DNA from: Marsupella aquatica
Taxonomy: Eukaryota; Marchantiophyta
Assembly: GCA_973895155.1 (NCBI GenBank)
Contig: OZ316899.1
Coordinates: 11,470,001 to 11,534,000 of the forward strand
Reading direction: 5' to 3'
Length of the DNA stretch: 64,000 nucleotides
A program made the translations under genes and the position numbers. The notes below the pieces were generated by a model that saw only the letters and a program-made list of their open reading frames with translations, did not search any database and had not been told where the DNA came from. Position 1 is the stretch's first letter, and every line of letters starts with the position of its first letter. Positions 49,858 through 61,925 of the stretch are shown piece by piece.

Positions 49858-51900
49858 ATGCCCATCACTCGTTCTCAAGCGGCTTACTTGAGGAGATTCA
49901 CAAGTGAACGAGAGAGTGCAACCACAACAAGTTCCAAATCTTCACACTTAGAGGACTCACAATCACCTCGACAGATGAACATACCACCAAGACCTTTGGG
50001 ATCCGGTCCAGCAGGTCCTGGTCTGGCCCCTGCTGCACCACTGCCAGCGCCACCTCCACCACTGGCAGCCATGGCAGCAGCCCCTCTGGCTGTGGCTTGC
50101 GTGGCCCAAGCTCCCCCACAAGTATCACAACGATCACGGTTTCATTACCAACCTTTCAAAGGACGTCATGGGGATGATCCGGATGAATGGTTGGATGAGT
50201 TTGAAGCCACTGCTAAGGCCAACAAAGAGGACGCCATCAAGTTGACAATTCTTCCCGGAGTAATGCGGGGAGAAGCTTGTCCATGGTACAACTCGCTACA
50301 GCCCGGAATCACATGGCCACAATTCCAGGCCGCGTTGTTACAAGAGTTTTGTGCCATCGGAGCGGAGCAGTGTTCCTTGTTAAAGATTGGTCAGCTTTGC
50401 ATGGGAAAGAAGGAGTCCTTGCAAAAATTCATTCAGAAGTTCCAGAAACTCGCTGCCAAGATCCGGCCCAGGCCAGGCAATGCGCTCTAGCTTACATGGT
50501 TTCTACATGGATTGCCCACGAATATGCAATTTTGGGTACGCCAAATAACCCAATTTCAATGCAAGCAGCCATTGCGTGCGCCAAAACATACAAGGAGTCC
50601 ACCTATAACTCCCAACAAAGCCAACGGGCACAACGAAAGAAGAGCAAGTACCAAACGTTCAGTGACTCCGACTCAGATGACAAGAAGAAGAAGAAGCGCA
50701 AGAAGAAGAAGAAACATCGTTCAACCTCGTCCAGTTTGGAGACGGGGATCTAGTTTGGATTCAACTTTGACCAGTGGCTCCTCCACCTCAAGCTCATCAG
50801 GTAGTGATTCGGAGAGCGAGGCCCAGAGCAAGAAGAAGAAACGATGTGCTAAGAAGGAGGAGAAAGTCAAGCCCCGCTTTTGCAGAAATGTACCAGATCC
50901 CAAGGCTGCCAAAACAGACAAGGTCAATGAAATCACTGATAGTCTCAAGGCATTGTCGGTACATCTTGCGGAGAAGCCTATGGAAAAGAAGAAGCCGTCC
51001 AAAACCCGAGCGCATGCTTGGTGCTCCAAGTGCTTCCAATCAAGGCATGTGGTGCAAGAATGCCCGAGATGGAAGAATCGTGTCCATCAGGTGGAATTGG
51101 ATGATGTCGACAGTCCGGCACGAGAATTGGAGTCCACGAAGTACTTCTTCAAAGAACCCCCTGACTCCGTGTATCAGATTTCCACGGTGGGCCCTCAAAA
51201 TTTGGCTGGCAAAACTGCGTATCCATACTAGTGGCAGAGGCTTCCAAGTTATAAGTAACCCGAGCATTCCTCCTAAGCCAGGGATTTGGCAATCACCGGT
51301 TTGTTACAACTGTGAGAAGCTCGGTCACTTTGCGAGGGAATGCACTGAACAAAGATAGCAAGGAGATGGCCGAGGCATGCCACTGTGTCAAGTTTGCAAA
51401 ACAGAGGCTCATTCCACGGCTAATTGCTTGTTGATGATAGCAGCACGAGCAAGCACGGCTAGGCTGGCCCCAGGTGGACCAGCTCTGAGCGATGCAGTCG
51501 TTCAAATGATCACCATAGAATTGCAAGATGACACCACCAAGTGGGTCAACCTGGTCAATGTAACAGAGCACCCCAATCCATCAAATGAGGCCAAATGTTA
51601 CCGAGTGTCAACCAGATCCAAACGAAAGCAAGAGAAACAGGAAGAGAAACGCAGACGGAAGCAAGATACCATGCCAGTGCAGCCAACGGTAGAAATACCC
51701 CCAAGGACAACGACAACTACCATCAGGATGACCCGAAGCTATTCTATCCCCGCATCAAAGAGTTGGTAAAGCAACAGTTGGAAGCATACAAGGCACAAGA
51801 GTACCAGAAAGCAATCGATAAAGACCTAAAAGCAGTTGGGGCTGCTCAATGAGAAGAGTAGGAGAAGCGGGAAGCGGAAGCAAAGCTGCAACCAAAGGAA
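49858..51900 (+). pseudogene. gag: gag of element C
   Basis: The start MPITRSQAAYLRRF is shared with element A. Capsid: RFHYQPFKG, DEWLDEFEATAKANKEDAIK, LPGVMRGEACPWYN. Lys-rich and Ser-rich tracts follow. Three CCHC knuckles are CSKCFQSRHVVQEC, CYNCEKLGHFAREC and CQVCKTEAHSTANC. At least four frame changes and several stops (for example TAG at 50488-50490) break it. Domain order is the same as in element A, which makes it the closest relative in the window. Confidence 0.85.
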
Positions 51901-52810
51901 GAAAAGGAGGAATACGACATTCGGCAAGATGTGAAGAGTTGCCCAGTCACAGCGACAGTAGGACAACTACTCCAAAATAATCCCCAATACCGGCAGCAAC
52001 TGAGAGAGTTGCTCACGGGCCGAGGGAGAAGACGGCTATCGCGTGTCGGTGTTGCGGATTGTAATATGATCTGTGAAGACCTAGGGGCACCAAACATCTT
52101 GATCAAGATCAAGGGCTGTACCATCAAGATAGTTCTCGTGGATGGCAGAGCGGGAGTCAATATTATGACTAAGGAAACATTTGTAAAATTGGGGTACCTC
52201 ACGTATCAACCCACAGCCTGAGCTATTCGATTAGCAAATGGTGCAAGAGTACTCCCCCTGGGCACGCTCACCAAGGTCCTCACCCTCGTAGGATCATAGG
52301 AGGGGTGGATTTTTATCTAAACTTTTTGGTCATGAGGCCGGTCCGACCATCTTCTTACCCGGTCCTCTTGGGAAGGCTATAGTCACAGACTGAGGCAAGA
52401 AGGAGCTACAATTCGAGACACCCACAATATGAGTATCATGGGCGGTGGACAATTATCAGGGTGAGACTCCACAGGGACCCGAGGAGTATGATTCAGAGAC
52501 CTCGGAGGAAGAAGAGCTCAATATGATTGAGCTCATCTCATCCCTTTCCGAGGAAGATGTTTTTGGAATAGAGGCAACTTGGGAGACGCATCTCCTGAAT
52601 TATCCAAAGGTTGATATAGATGAGACCACCCCAAGCCTCTCTAGCATTCCGGCGGATGAACAGCACATACAAGCCATCAGCTCGGAGGATACGGAGGATT
52701 CGGCTCCAGCTAAGCAGGGAGCCGATGCTGCCTCTACCTATTTGACTCTACTGACCGGGCACCTGCCAAAGCATTGCTCGAGGCCAAAACCCCAAGCCAA
52801 AGCATAAGAG
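51901..52810 (+). pseudogene. pol: Protease region of element C
   Basis: VTATVGQLLQNNPQYRQQL leads into the retropepsin region, where VLVDGRAGVNIM replaces VPIDGGSGVNIM of A and B. The Gly-Ser step is Arg-Ala, so the active-site loop is altered. Stops at 52219-52221 and further shifts follow. The acidic PR-RT linker (EEELNMIELISSLSEEDVFG) matches element A. Confidence 0.78.
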
Positions 52811-54088
52811 ACGAGTCTCCTAGGATCCGTCCATCCCGCTACAAGAGGAAGCAACCCCAATTCCGAAGCCGATCCCAACGCCACCAATGTATGGAGGGGT
52901 TTGGTTAGTCAAGCTAAATGCAAGTCTAGACCCTAACTTGCGTAATCAAGTGGAGGTCATAAGGAAGGAACACTATTGGAAGTACACCATCGGGATAAAT
53001 AAGTCTTTCAACTTAGGCCATGCTCTGAAGGGAGATGCGGAAAAATCCATCCAAGCACTGCTCAAGGAGTATGAAGATGTGTTTGCATGGAGCCATCACG
53101 ATTTGACTGGAGTCTCCCCAAAGTTGGGAGATTGAACACATGATCGCTTTAAACTTAGGAGCTCACGCCGTACGGCAGCGGCAACGCCGTATGAACCCGA
53201 GGTACTCCATTTTGGTGAAGGAGGAGATTGATTGTCTTCTGGCCACGGATATCATCTACCCGGTAATGGCCAGTGATTGGGTGTCTCCCATTGTCATCGT
53301 GCCAAAGAAGGGAGGTACGGACGAGAAGCCCAAAATTTGCATCTGCCAGGACTATCGTAAACTAAATGATGCCACCCGAAAGGATCACTATCCGTTACCA
53401 TTCATGGATATGGTTCTGGATATGGTAGCCCATAATGAAATCTATACATTCCTCGACGGGTATTCGGGTTACAATCAAATCTGGATCCAACTCTTGGATC
53501 AGCTTAAAACAACGTTCACTACGGAGTGGGGGATGCTTGCATTTTGCAGAATGCCGTTTGGATTGTGTAGCGCCCCGGCCATGTTCCAGAGACTCATGAT
53601 GAATATCTTCCATGACTTCCTACGAGAATTCCTGGAAATATTTATTGATGACTTTGCCATCTTTGGAGCGATCGCCATGCACCCCAAACATTTATGATGT
53701 ATGCTACAACAATGTAGAGAAGTAAATTTAAAGCTTCATCCGGCTAAATGCTTTTTTGGAGTAGAGGAGGGGGTGTTACTCGGGCATCGTGTGTCTAAAC
53801 GGGGTATCGAGGTAGACCAGGAGAAGGTTGCGGCCTCGATGGTGGTAGTATTCCCCGTGGATCAAAAAGCTATACGGTCATTCTTAGGCTGAGTAGGGTA
53901 CTATCGTTGATTCATCAAAGATTTTGCTAAAATTGCGTTACCCCTAACGGAGATGATGTAGAAGGATGCGGTGATTGAAGAAACGCCCCGACGGTGCATA
54001 GCCTTTGAAGAACTCCAGCGCTGACTCATCACGACACCTATCATGGTACGTAACCCCAGATTGGAATAAGGAATTCCATGTGTACGTC
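52811..54088 (+). pseudogene. pol: Reverse transcriptase of element C, cut at the RNase H start
   Basis: ALLKEYEDVFAWSHHDLTGV, then from 53140 VSPIVIVPKKGGTDEKPKIC, SGYNQIWI, MPFGLCSAPAMFQRLMMNIF and the catalytic FIDDFAIFG. In-frame TGA codons occur at 53695-53697, 53890-53892 and near 53908, mostly where relatives have Arg or Cys. The gene ends at about 54088, just after the sequence matching position 1-50 of E1 (WNKEFHVYV). RNase H and integrase are lost. Confidence 0.85.
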
Positions 54089-56436
54089 ATTGTTTCAGTG
54101 TGATATCATGGCTATGTCCAAAGAAATTAAAAAATGAAATTTTTTGAAATTTTTGTTTCATTACCGAGTACCCAGAAATGGCTACAAAGTCTAGTTTACA
54201 GTCCAAAATCCAGACATATCCGGATAACACTCTTTTTGGAACTTTAAAATACCGGTACAATCGCACCATGAGAGAAGGCGTATGAGAAGGAAGATAAAAC
54301 CATAAGTTCAACATCCAACCGGAGACTGAGACTTGGTTTCCAAGTTCTTAAGGCAATTGTTTGGGCTACAGTCCACACCCCAAGACGCTAAGGAAATCTT
54401 TAGTCTGAACTATTGGAGAGAATAGAGCCGGACAAGGTTGCCAATTTGAGGCATTAGGCATGAGGAAGTTGGTGACGGGGGAAGTGGTGATCGTTTGCTT
54501 GAGTGGGGAAGAGAAGTCAAAACTTTTGAGTTTCGGATTTGAGACTCGTGATAGGAATTCTGGAATTTCACTAGGGTTTGGAATTTGTTTTCTCTCTCCA
54601 TCGCTCATGCAAAGTTGATGGAGTTTCCCTCGGGTTACCAGGTGCCATATTCATCAAAGAGGTCTGGAACCGTTCTACTCTAATTTCAAATTTCCGGATT
54701 TGATTAGAGCCAAACCCAAAAAGTGGACCGCGGCAGTTATTTCATTGCTTTTGGATGTGCCTTTGAAAGGAAAAGGCTTCCTAACCTCGAAGAACAATTT
54801 TGCTGATAATTACTTTGACGGGGAAGTTGATCCGAAAGATGGATGGAAAGGTGTTCCAGTGCTGTAATGAGGAGTTTTTTTATGTTTTATCCTTTCTGCT
54901 ACCGATTCTCTCCCCTGCCAAGCCTCAACGAGTTACAATCCAGATGGGGAACACAATTGCTGCTTCTTACATAGGAGAGAAGAAGATTTCCTGGGCCAAA
55001 GTTTTGGAGGAAGTTATAGCCAAGGAGGTCCAAAATCTTCATTTGAAGACCCCCACCTCCCTTTCTTGCTATCTGGCCAATCTGTACTTGATGGACCGGA
55101 TACTTACAGATGAAGAGGCGGAGGAGTACAAGAATTGAGCAATGTTGGCACAGCTTGGAGATCCGGATCAGCCACACTCCGAGCCGATTGACTCAAAGGA
55201 AGAAGCCCCAGTTGAGATCCGGAATCCTAAGATTAGAAGAGGAGTAGTACGAAGTCCGAAACCGGATCCAGTTGAAGATCTGAAACCTGTCCAAAGACCG
55301 AAAAGTAGAGGGAGTCTTCCGGGTGTGACCCCCATTCCAAGTGGATAGCATCAGCAGAGTTGGAACATGTCTGGACATTCGTGGAGAGTGCAACCAGAAA
55401 GGCTAAGCAGCTCAATGATCTTGTAGGGAAAGTTGTTGAGATGCTCAACTGCAGTCCGGTTGTCATCATTTCCATTTTGGATATGGTGATTAAAAGTCAG
55501 GCCAAGAAGAGAATCTGGGACTTGGAAGACCAAGTAGACAAGGACAGAACAAATGGAGAAATGGAGAAAGTGGAGAAAGTGATTTTGGAGAAATGGAGGA
55601 ATGGAGAAAGTGATTTTGGATGCGAAGTCCATGTTGACCCTTGCTAGAATCCGGATTCCGGAATCTGGTATGTCCTCTGTGATTCTAGATGCAGTTGAAG
55701 CAGAAGGCACTCCACCTGGGTTTGAGAAGGTTGAGTTCCACTTTCCGTCAGTGTCACCTTTGACTATCAGTCCCCGGCGCAGTCCTCCCTTGGACCCGAA
55801 GGATCTAGAGACTACTACAAGTTTAAGGACACCTACTTCTCAGAAGCCTGCTAGCTAGTCTAGTTGATATTGCACGTGAGCGAGTTAGAGTAGAGATAGA
55901 AGATGATTCTCCAGTAGTTTTGTAGTTTTGTAGTTCATTAGAAGTTAGAGTTAGGACTTCCGGATCCAGTTAGGATCAAAATCCGGATTTTGTAGTAAAC
56001 CCGGAACTCCCTTTCCAGAGGTTGCCTTATACTCATTTCCGGATCTTCCTTTGTTGTCACTTCCGGATTTTGAATTACAGTTACTTTTCTTTCCATGAAA
56101 ACCGGAAATGGTACTTTACCTTTTGGGATCTTTCCCCCTTTTCCTCTAGAATTTTAAGTAGATGACAGCTAACTTTTCTTTTAAGTTCTCAGTTTCTGTT
56201 GGAAGCATAGAAGCTCCTCCTCAGGTGCTCTTGTTGAGCCTTGACCTGTTGTGAGTAAAATTGCAGACTCCTTCTCCTGTTGAGAAGTTAATACTTAGAA
56301 AATTTGACATCATACTTGGAAATTGAATTTTGATTTGAATTACTCATGTGAATTCTTGGTAGCATTGAACTCCTGCTGTTTCAGTAGTCGAAATGGAATA
56401 CTTCCTTACCATGAGTAATCATCTAAATTTGATTGA
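54089..56436 (+). repeat. LTR-like stretch left of copia H, possibly the LTR of an Athila/Tat-type element
   Basis: Element C is cut here, and AT-rich sequence beginning TGTTTCAGTGTG (54090) runs to the copia insertion point. Beyond the copia element the same sequence continues (61931-62401) and ends ..CTCTACCACA before an Athila/Tat-type PBS. Without copia H this would be an LTR of about 2.8 kb. The left boundary is inferred only from the point where C stops. CCGGAT/CCGGTT words are frequent, as in the insert at 12436. Confidence 0.5.
54606..55857 (+). pseudogene. Decayed ORF of unknown function in the LTR-like stretch
   Basis: Pieces of a protein can be followed through frame changes: FYSNFKFPDLIRAKPKKWTA, LLLDVPLKGKGFLTSKNNF, then (54940-55138) IQMGNTIAASYIGEKKISWA, SLSCYLANLYLMDRILTDEE. 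After that come a charged region (KEEAPVEIRNPKIRRGV), a Lys/Glu-rich helix (EKVEKVILEKWRNGE) and a Pro/Ser tail. No gag or pol motif is present. A folded domain followed by a charged helical region in an LTR recalls ORFX, but I see no clear sequence match. Confidence 0.4.
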
Positions 56437-56625
56437 TGTTAGAATACACTTAACCCTAACTCATAGAGTGATACAAAGGGGTATATAGGGACTAGATATA
56501 GAGAGCCATGAGACTAGGAGAAGGTAGTTATAACCATCCAATGTGTAACACCTTATAAGCCACATTGGCTCATGAAAAGATTATTCTTATGTTGTTGGTG
56601 TATGAATTATAACCATCGTCTAACA
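56437..56625 (+). repeat. 5' LTR of copia H
   Basis: It begins TGTTAGAATACAC and ends CATCGTCTAACA. A GGTATATAGGG TATA box lies at about 56479-56489. At 189 bp it is short, as is usual for many plant copia elements. Confidence 0.95.
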
Positions 56626-56640
56626 CGTTATCAGCACATG
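56626..56640 (+). promoter_or_regulatory. Primer-binding region of copia H
   Basis: CGTTATCAGCACATG follows the LTR directly. The same CGTTATCAGCACA follows the LTR of the second copia element at 63106. It is not the full initiator-Met motif TGGTATCAGAG; the primer is not assigned. Confidence 0.6.
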
Positions 56641-56703
56641 ATTTTGCTCCTCCAACAACTCTCGAGCTACTCATAGGCCTCTTGTGAATTTTTTCCTATT
56701 CCT

Positions 56704-58115
56704 GTGAACGAAGCATCGAACGACATTCCCCAAGACACATTTTTTATTTTTTTCGCCAAGTACACCACAAAATTTTCATCGACTATGACAACATTGGAGA
56801 AGCTCCAATTCCCATTGCTCGCAACAGATGGCGACAATTATTTATCTTGGGCACAGAATACAGAAATTGTTCTCAACATGAAAGGCCTCGGTGACATTAT
56901 CTTAGTAGATATCAATGGCACAATTACAACAAAAGGCTCAAGCACTGTATATCATTCGCCATCACCTCACTACCGAACTATAACTTGAATACCTTACAGA
57001 GTTTAATCCCCGAGCCCTATGGGACACTCTCAAATTGAGGTTCGACCATCTGCGTCTAATTTCCCTACCAGCTGCACAAAATGAATGGATTCATTTATGA
57101 GTTCTAGACTACCCTACAATTGCCAAATTCAATAGCGCCTTATTTCGGATAACTACTCAGCTAGCAGTCTGCGGCGAACCAATCGATGAAGCAGCAAAGA
57201 TCGAAAAGACTCTTTCTACATTCTCGGCAGCGAACATGCAGTTATCGCAGATTTATAGACAACGCCATTTCACCCAATTCTCAGATTTGATTGCAGTCAT
57301 GCTCCTGGCTGAAAAGAATGACCTCCTCCTTTTGAGGAACTCTCGCGAGCGACCACCAGGCATGCTTCCTAAACTGGAAATACAATTCACGAATACCAAT
57401 AGAGGTAATTCCTCTCACAATCGACCTCGTGGCCAATTTAAAGGCAATCCAAGTCGTTTTAATAAATTCCACAAGAGACAACAATTTTGCACAGACAAAG
57501 GCAAAAAACTTCAAGCCTCCCATGAATTCTTGGTATCGTAACCCCAACCATATGCCAAATAAACCTGCACAGAATTATCCCACAAATAATCAGCCCAAGT
57601 GTTTCCGTTGCGGTGGGACACGGCATATCCAAAAGAACTGCAGAGTTCAAGCTCACCTAGTCAAACTATACCAGGCCTCCCTCACAACATCCAACACCTT
57701 AACAGCCGCACATCACTTGGAGATCGATGATGATCTCTCCAAATACACGCTTGCACCTCCCCCACCAGAGGTTCACATAATATCACATGAAGTAAATGAC
57801 ACATCTCTCGCCGGTGCTGATATTTGCATTCTTGACAGCGGCAATTCTCACTCAATCCTAAAAGACAAATGTTATTTCCAGCACATATACCCATCAAATA
57901 GACCTGTGACTACTATCACAGGTATAAACCAATTAGAGGAAGGCCATGGACCTGCCCAACTTACCCTTCCTCAAGGCACAACCATTAAAATTGCATCTGC
58001 CATATATGCCCCACTCGCAACACGGAACTTACTAAGTTTCCATGATGTCCGTCAAAACAATCTCCATATACGCTCGGCACCCGACAACCACATAAACTCT
58101 CTACAGATTTTTTGA
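56704..58115 (+). pseudogene. gag: gag and protease of copia H
   Basis: gag starts near MTTLEKLQFPLLATDGDNYL (56785), a copia-type gag start. After about 56935 the frame changes and two stops occur before 57236 (WDTLKLRFDH, SLPAAQNEW can be read). A zinc knuckle CFRCGGTRHIQKNC is at about 57600 after another frameshift near 57480. Protease follows with ICILDSGNSHSI, the Asp-Ser-Gly motif. An in-frame TGA at 58113-58115 ends the piece, and the frame continues beyond it. Confidence 0.85.
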
Positions 58116-59417
58116 GAAACTGATAATGGCCCCATCACACTAGAGACATTACCACTCCATCCCCCCGACATTTATGTCACTAAGATCATGTCTTACAATT
58201 CCCAACGACAACCCTTATCACCCACAGAACTATGGCACTTCCGCCTTGGCCACCCTGGCCCAGGAATGTACCACAAAATCCTCAAGAACACCATGGGCAT
58301 CCCCCAAGGTGTCCATCCATCATCTAAACATGAGACATGCATCCCATGTGCACAAGGCAAATTGATTACAATGCCTGCCACCACTAAAAACACCTACCAC
58401 ATACCTGATTTCCTCTCACAGATAAACGTGGATGTCTGCGGCCCAATAGACCCACCAAGTGGACCATTTCGGTTCTTTCTAGTGATGATATGCTCATCCA
58501 CGAAATGGTCCTCGGTCTCACTAATCTCCACCCGAAACCTGGTATTTGCTCGCCTACTAACTCAGATTATACGCCTAAGAACTCAATTCCCTGACTCAGC
58601 TACCAAGACAATAAGAATCGACAATGCTGGTGAATTCACATCACCTGCCTTCGACGATTTCTGCCAAGCCCTGGGTATCACCATTCAATACTCGGTACCA
58701 TATGTACATTTCCAAAATGGCGCTGCAGAAGCAATGATCAAACGTATACAACTTATCTCAAGACCTATATTACTACAGACACAATTGCCACTTACAGCTT
58801 GGGGACATGCTGTACTCCACGGTGCCGCATTATTAAGGTACAGACCATCGGCCTTCAACACTTACACACCACATCAGCTAGCATATGGATCTACACCAGA
58901 CGTTACACACCTGAAAATGTTTGGCTGTCTTGTTCTCGTCCCAATTCTAGGCCCTAAACATACTAAAATGGGACCACAGCGGCAACGCGGCATCTATGTG
59001 GGATTCGACTCTCCTTCAATCGTCAAGTACCTCGAACCAACTACAGCTGATGTGTTCCGAGCTAGATACCAGGATTGTAAATTCTGTGAGGATATTTTTC
59101 CCCCACTCCTTACCCCTGCACAACTCTACAAACAGAACACTCTAACCCCTACGTTAGAATGGACAACTAAGGACCCATTCTGGAATGACCCCCGTACACA
59201 ACTCACAAACGACAAAGTAAAGCGCATCCTGAATCTTCACCGAATCATGGAAAAAATACCAGACGCCTTTAATGATGCTGTTGCTGCCACGAAATCCCAT
59301 ATAGAAGCAGCTAACGTCCCTGCCAGAATTTCCATGCCCGATACCCGAGCCACAGACCATGCCCCCAAGGCAAAGAGAGGCAGACCCCTTGGATCCAAAG
59401 ACTCCAGATCACGATAG
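58116..59417 (+). pseudogene. pol: Integrase of copia H
   Basis: The zinc finger reads HFRLGHPG..CIPCAQGK (HHCC). The core has Asp in INVDVCGPID, Asp in IRIDNAGEF and Glu in NGAAEAMIK, all three catalytic residues present. The C-terminal part has FGCLVLVPI and GIYVGFDSPSIVKYL. A single in-frame TAG (59415-59417) separates it from RT. Apart from the two stops at its ends it is intact. Confidence 0.9.
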
Positions 59418-61457
59418 AAGAAACCTGTATCAACACAGCTCTACTTACGTTCACCGGGAACTACACTGGTCGATAACGAAGAAATATCAATACATTACAT
59501 GCATACCGGGCACTTATGGCCTAGAGATATAACTGAACCTGACGAACATTTTGCCTTTCTTATCTCCCAAGATATATCCAGTGACTTACCAGATCCCCGG
59601 AATATTAAAGAAGCTCAACAACGTCCCGATTGGCCTAAATGGGACTCTGCCATTAACTCCGAGCTCGACTCACTCATAAGCCGCCAAGTATTTGGACAGA
59701 TTCAAATTGTACCTGCTGAACAACATCTCACAGGATACAAAATTACACTAGTACGTAAACGAAATGCAACAGGCAAAGTAGTCCGCTACAAAGCCCGACT
59801 CGTTGCTAGAGGCTATACGCAAATCTATGGAAAAGACTATGACTTGACTCATTCCCCGGTTATGGACTCTATCACTTGCAGATTCTTGATTGCCTTCGCT
59901 CTTACACACAAACTCCTAATGCACCTTATGGACGTTGTTACCGCTTACCTTTATGGCATACTCGACACTGATATCCATATGAAAGCTCCACCCGAGCTAA
60001 TTCAAAGAGTAACCTTCCACATTAAGGGGGAGCATCAAACTACTCTATCCCCGGACATACAGTCGGGTATTGATAAGATTGTTCCTACACAGGAACTTAA
60101 GGATTACCTTGTTCAATCAGGCCCACTGGTACCTGAACAAATAACTGAACACTTATCAGAGGATCAGAACGTACATGAAAAGCAAATTGCTCATGGTGAA
60201 CATCAAACGAATTCTTCATTGAATTCCCTGGGTTTACCCACAGAGGTAAACCTCGTTCATCAGAGGATACCTAAACCTCAAAAACCAGCAAAAGCATTTG
60301 CTGTACAGGTTCTTCGATCCATTTATGGCTTAAAACAGAGTGGCCGTATTTGGTACAAGCGCTTCCGTGCTGAGATGATAGCACTTGGTTTCGTGAATGA
60401 GGACATCGCTCCCTGCCTATTCATAAAACGAGCTGGAACTGAATTAATTATCATAGCAATCTATGTAGATGATATAAATCTTATGGGCACTAAGCTTCTT
60501 ATGGAACAAACAATTACAACACTCAAAGGCATCTTCGCAATGAAGGATATTGGGACACCCCTTTTCTGCCTTGGCATTCAATTCGAACACTTACCTAATG
60601 GCATTCTGATTCACCAATCCACATATACTAGGAAGATGTTAAAACAATTTAATATGGACAAGTCATACCCTGTCACAACACCTATGGAACTTCGCTCCTT
60701 AGATTCATCCAAAGATATGTACAAGCGCAGAACTGAACAAGAATCGATCTTGGGCCCAGAGAAACCTTACCTCTCAGCTATAGGCGCCTTGATGTACCTG
60801 GCAAGCCAGACACGCCCGGATATCTCCTTCGCTGTCAACTTGTTGGCTCGCCACAGCTCTCAGCCAACGATAAGACATTGGAACGGTATCAAGAGAATTT
60901 TGCGCTACCTCCAAGGTACGTATGACACTGGCCTCTACTTTCCTAAAGATATGCCTAATGAACTGATTGGTTTCGCTAATGCAGGTTACCTCTCCGATCC
61001 CGATGATGCCAAGTCCCAGACGGGCTATGTCTTCCTGCAAGGATCCACGGCAATATCCTGGAAAAGTACTAAGCAGACACTGACAACAACTTCCTCCAAC
61101 CATGCGGAAATAATCGCCCTATACGAAGCTAGTCGCGAATGCTTATGGCTTCGCCAACTTATCAACCATATCCACGTCTCCACCGGTCAAGAAGTCCTCA
61201 CCAAACCAACAATCATCTACGAAGATAACAGACCCTGCATTGACCAAATTGCTAAAGGATTTATCAAGGGAGATCGAATTAAGCACATAGCACCTAAATT
61301 CTTCCATACACATGAACAACATGGCGATCAGATTAACGTTCAATGGATACCTTCCAAAGACAATTGCGCCGACCTATTCACGAAGCCCTTACCTCGTGTC
61401 CTGCACGAAGCACACTCGACAGGAATCGGCCTACGCAAACTCTCGGATTTTCCCTAG
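59418..61457 (+). CDS. pol: Reverse transcriptase and RNase H of copia H
   Basis: The frame is open from the upstream TAG to 61457. RT motifs: KARLVARGYTQIYGKDYDLT, LMDVVTAYLYGILDTDIHMK, SIYGLKQSGRIWYKRF and YVDDINLMG with the catalytic Asp pair. RNase H: TGYVFLQGSTAISWKSTKQT, HAEIIALYEASRE, YEDNRPCI and the ending ADLFTKPLP. Between HMKAPPEL and VLRSIYGLKQ are about 100 residues, where copia RTs usually have 15-25. The extra stretch reads for example SPDIQSGIDKIVPTQELKDY. Confidence 0.92.
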   Translation, partial: KKPVSTQLYLRSPGTTLVDNEEISIHYMHTGHLWPRDITEPDEHFAFLISQDISSDLPDPRNIKEAQQRPDWPKWDSAINSELDSLISRQVFGQIQIVPAEQHLTGYKITLVRKRNATGKVVRYKARLVARGYTQIYGKDYDLTHSPVMDSITCRFLIAFALTHKLLMHLMDVVTAYLYGILDTDIHMKAPPELIQRVTFHIKGEHQTTLSPDIQSGIDKIVPTQELKDYLVQSGPLVPEQITEHLSEDQNVHEKQIAHGEHQTNSSLNSLGLPTEVNLVHQRIPKPQKPAKAFAVQVLRSIYGLKQSGRIWYKRFRAEMIALGFVNEDIAPCLFIKRAGTELIIIAIYVDDINLMGTKLLMEQTITTLKGIFAMKDIGTPLFCLGIQFEHLPNGILIHQSTYTRKMLKQFNMDKSYPVTTPMELRSLDSSKDMYKRRTEQESILGPEKPYLSAIGALMYLASQTRPDISFAVNLLARHSSQPTIRHWNGIKRILRYLQGTYDTGLYFPKDMPNELIGFANAGYLSDPDDAKSQTGYVFLQGSTAISWKSTKQTLTTTSSNHAEIIALYEASRECLWLRQLINHIHVSTGQEVLTKPTIIYEDNRPCIDQIAKGFIKGDRIKHIAPKFFHTHEQHGDQINVQWIPSKDNCADLFTKPLPRVLHEAHSTGIGLRKLSDFP

Positions 61458-61727
61458 TACCTAAATGCCCTCGACTACTCGTTTCAGGCATTATTATTAC
61501 GATCACCCTAAACCCGTAATACCTGGTAGAATGACACATTACTACTTAGCATATACTCAGTCCCCTCAACTTAACGAACTTATTACATGTAAGACAGTGA
61601 TACTCTTTTTACCCCAAAGAAGAAAGCAGGGGGTTTTTAATGAGATCATGTCGTTTATAAGTTCTAATATACCCTGAATTAGGATTAACTCTATTCTATA
61701 GAATGGTTACTTTCTATTAAAGTAACC

Positions 61728-61736
61728 AAGGGGGAG
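61728..61736 (+). promoter_or_regulatory. Polypurine tract of copia H
   Basis: AAGGGGGAG lies directly before the 3' LTR start (61737), the primer for plus-strand DNA synthesis. Confidence 0.85.
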
Positions 61737-61925
61737 TGTTAGAATACACTTAACCCTAACTCATAGAGTGATACAAAGGGGTATATAGGGACTAGATATA
61801 GAGAGCCATGAGACTAGGAGAAGGTAGTTATAACCATCCAATGTGTAACACCTTATAAGCCACATTGGCTCATGAAAAGATTATTCTTATGTTGTTGGTG
61901 TATGAATTATAACCATCGTCTAACA
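61737..61925 (+). repeat. 3' LTR of copia H
   Basis: It has the same 189 bases as the 5' LTR with no difference seen, followed by the TSD attga. Confidence 0.95.

Larger units (their letters stand above)
56437..61925 (+). mobile_element. Ty1/copia element H, complete, TSD attga
   Basis: Two 189-bp LTRs (56437-56625, 61737-61925), identical by eye, bracket gag, protease, integrase, RT and RNase H in copia order (integrase before RT). It is flanked by attga at 56432-56436 and 61926-61930. PPT AAGGGGGAG at 61728-61736 touches the 3' LTR. It is a young insertion by its LTRs, but the coding region has at least one frameshift and four in-frame stops. Confidence 0.96.
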
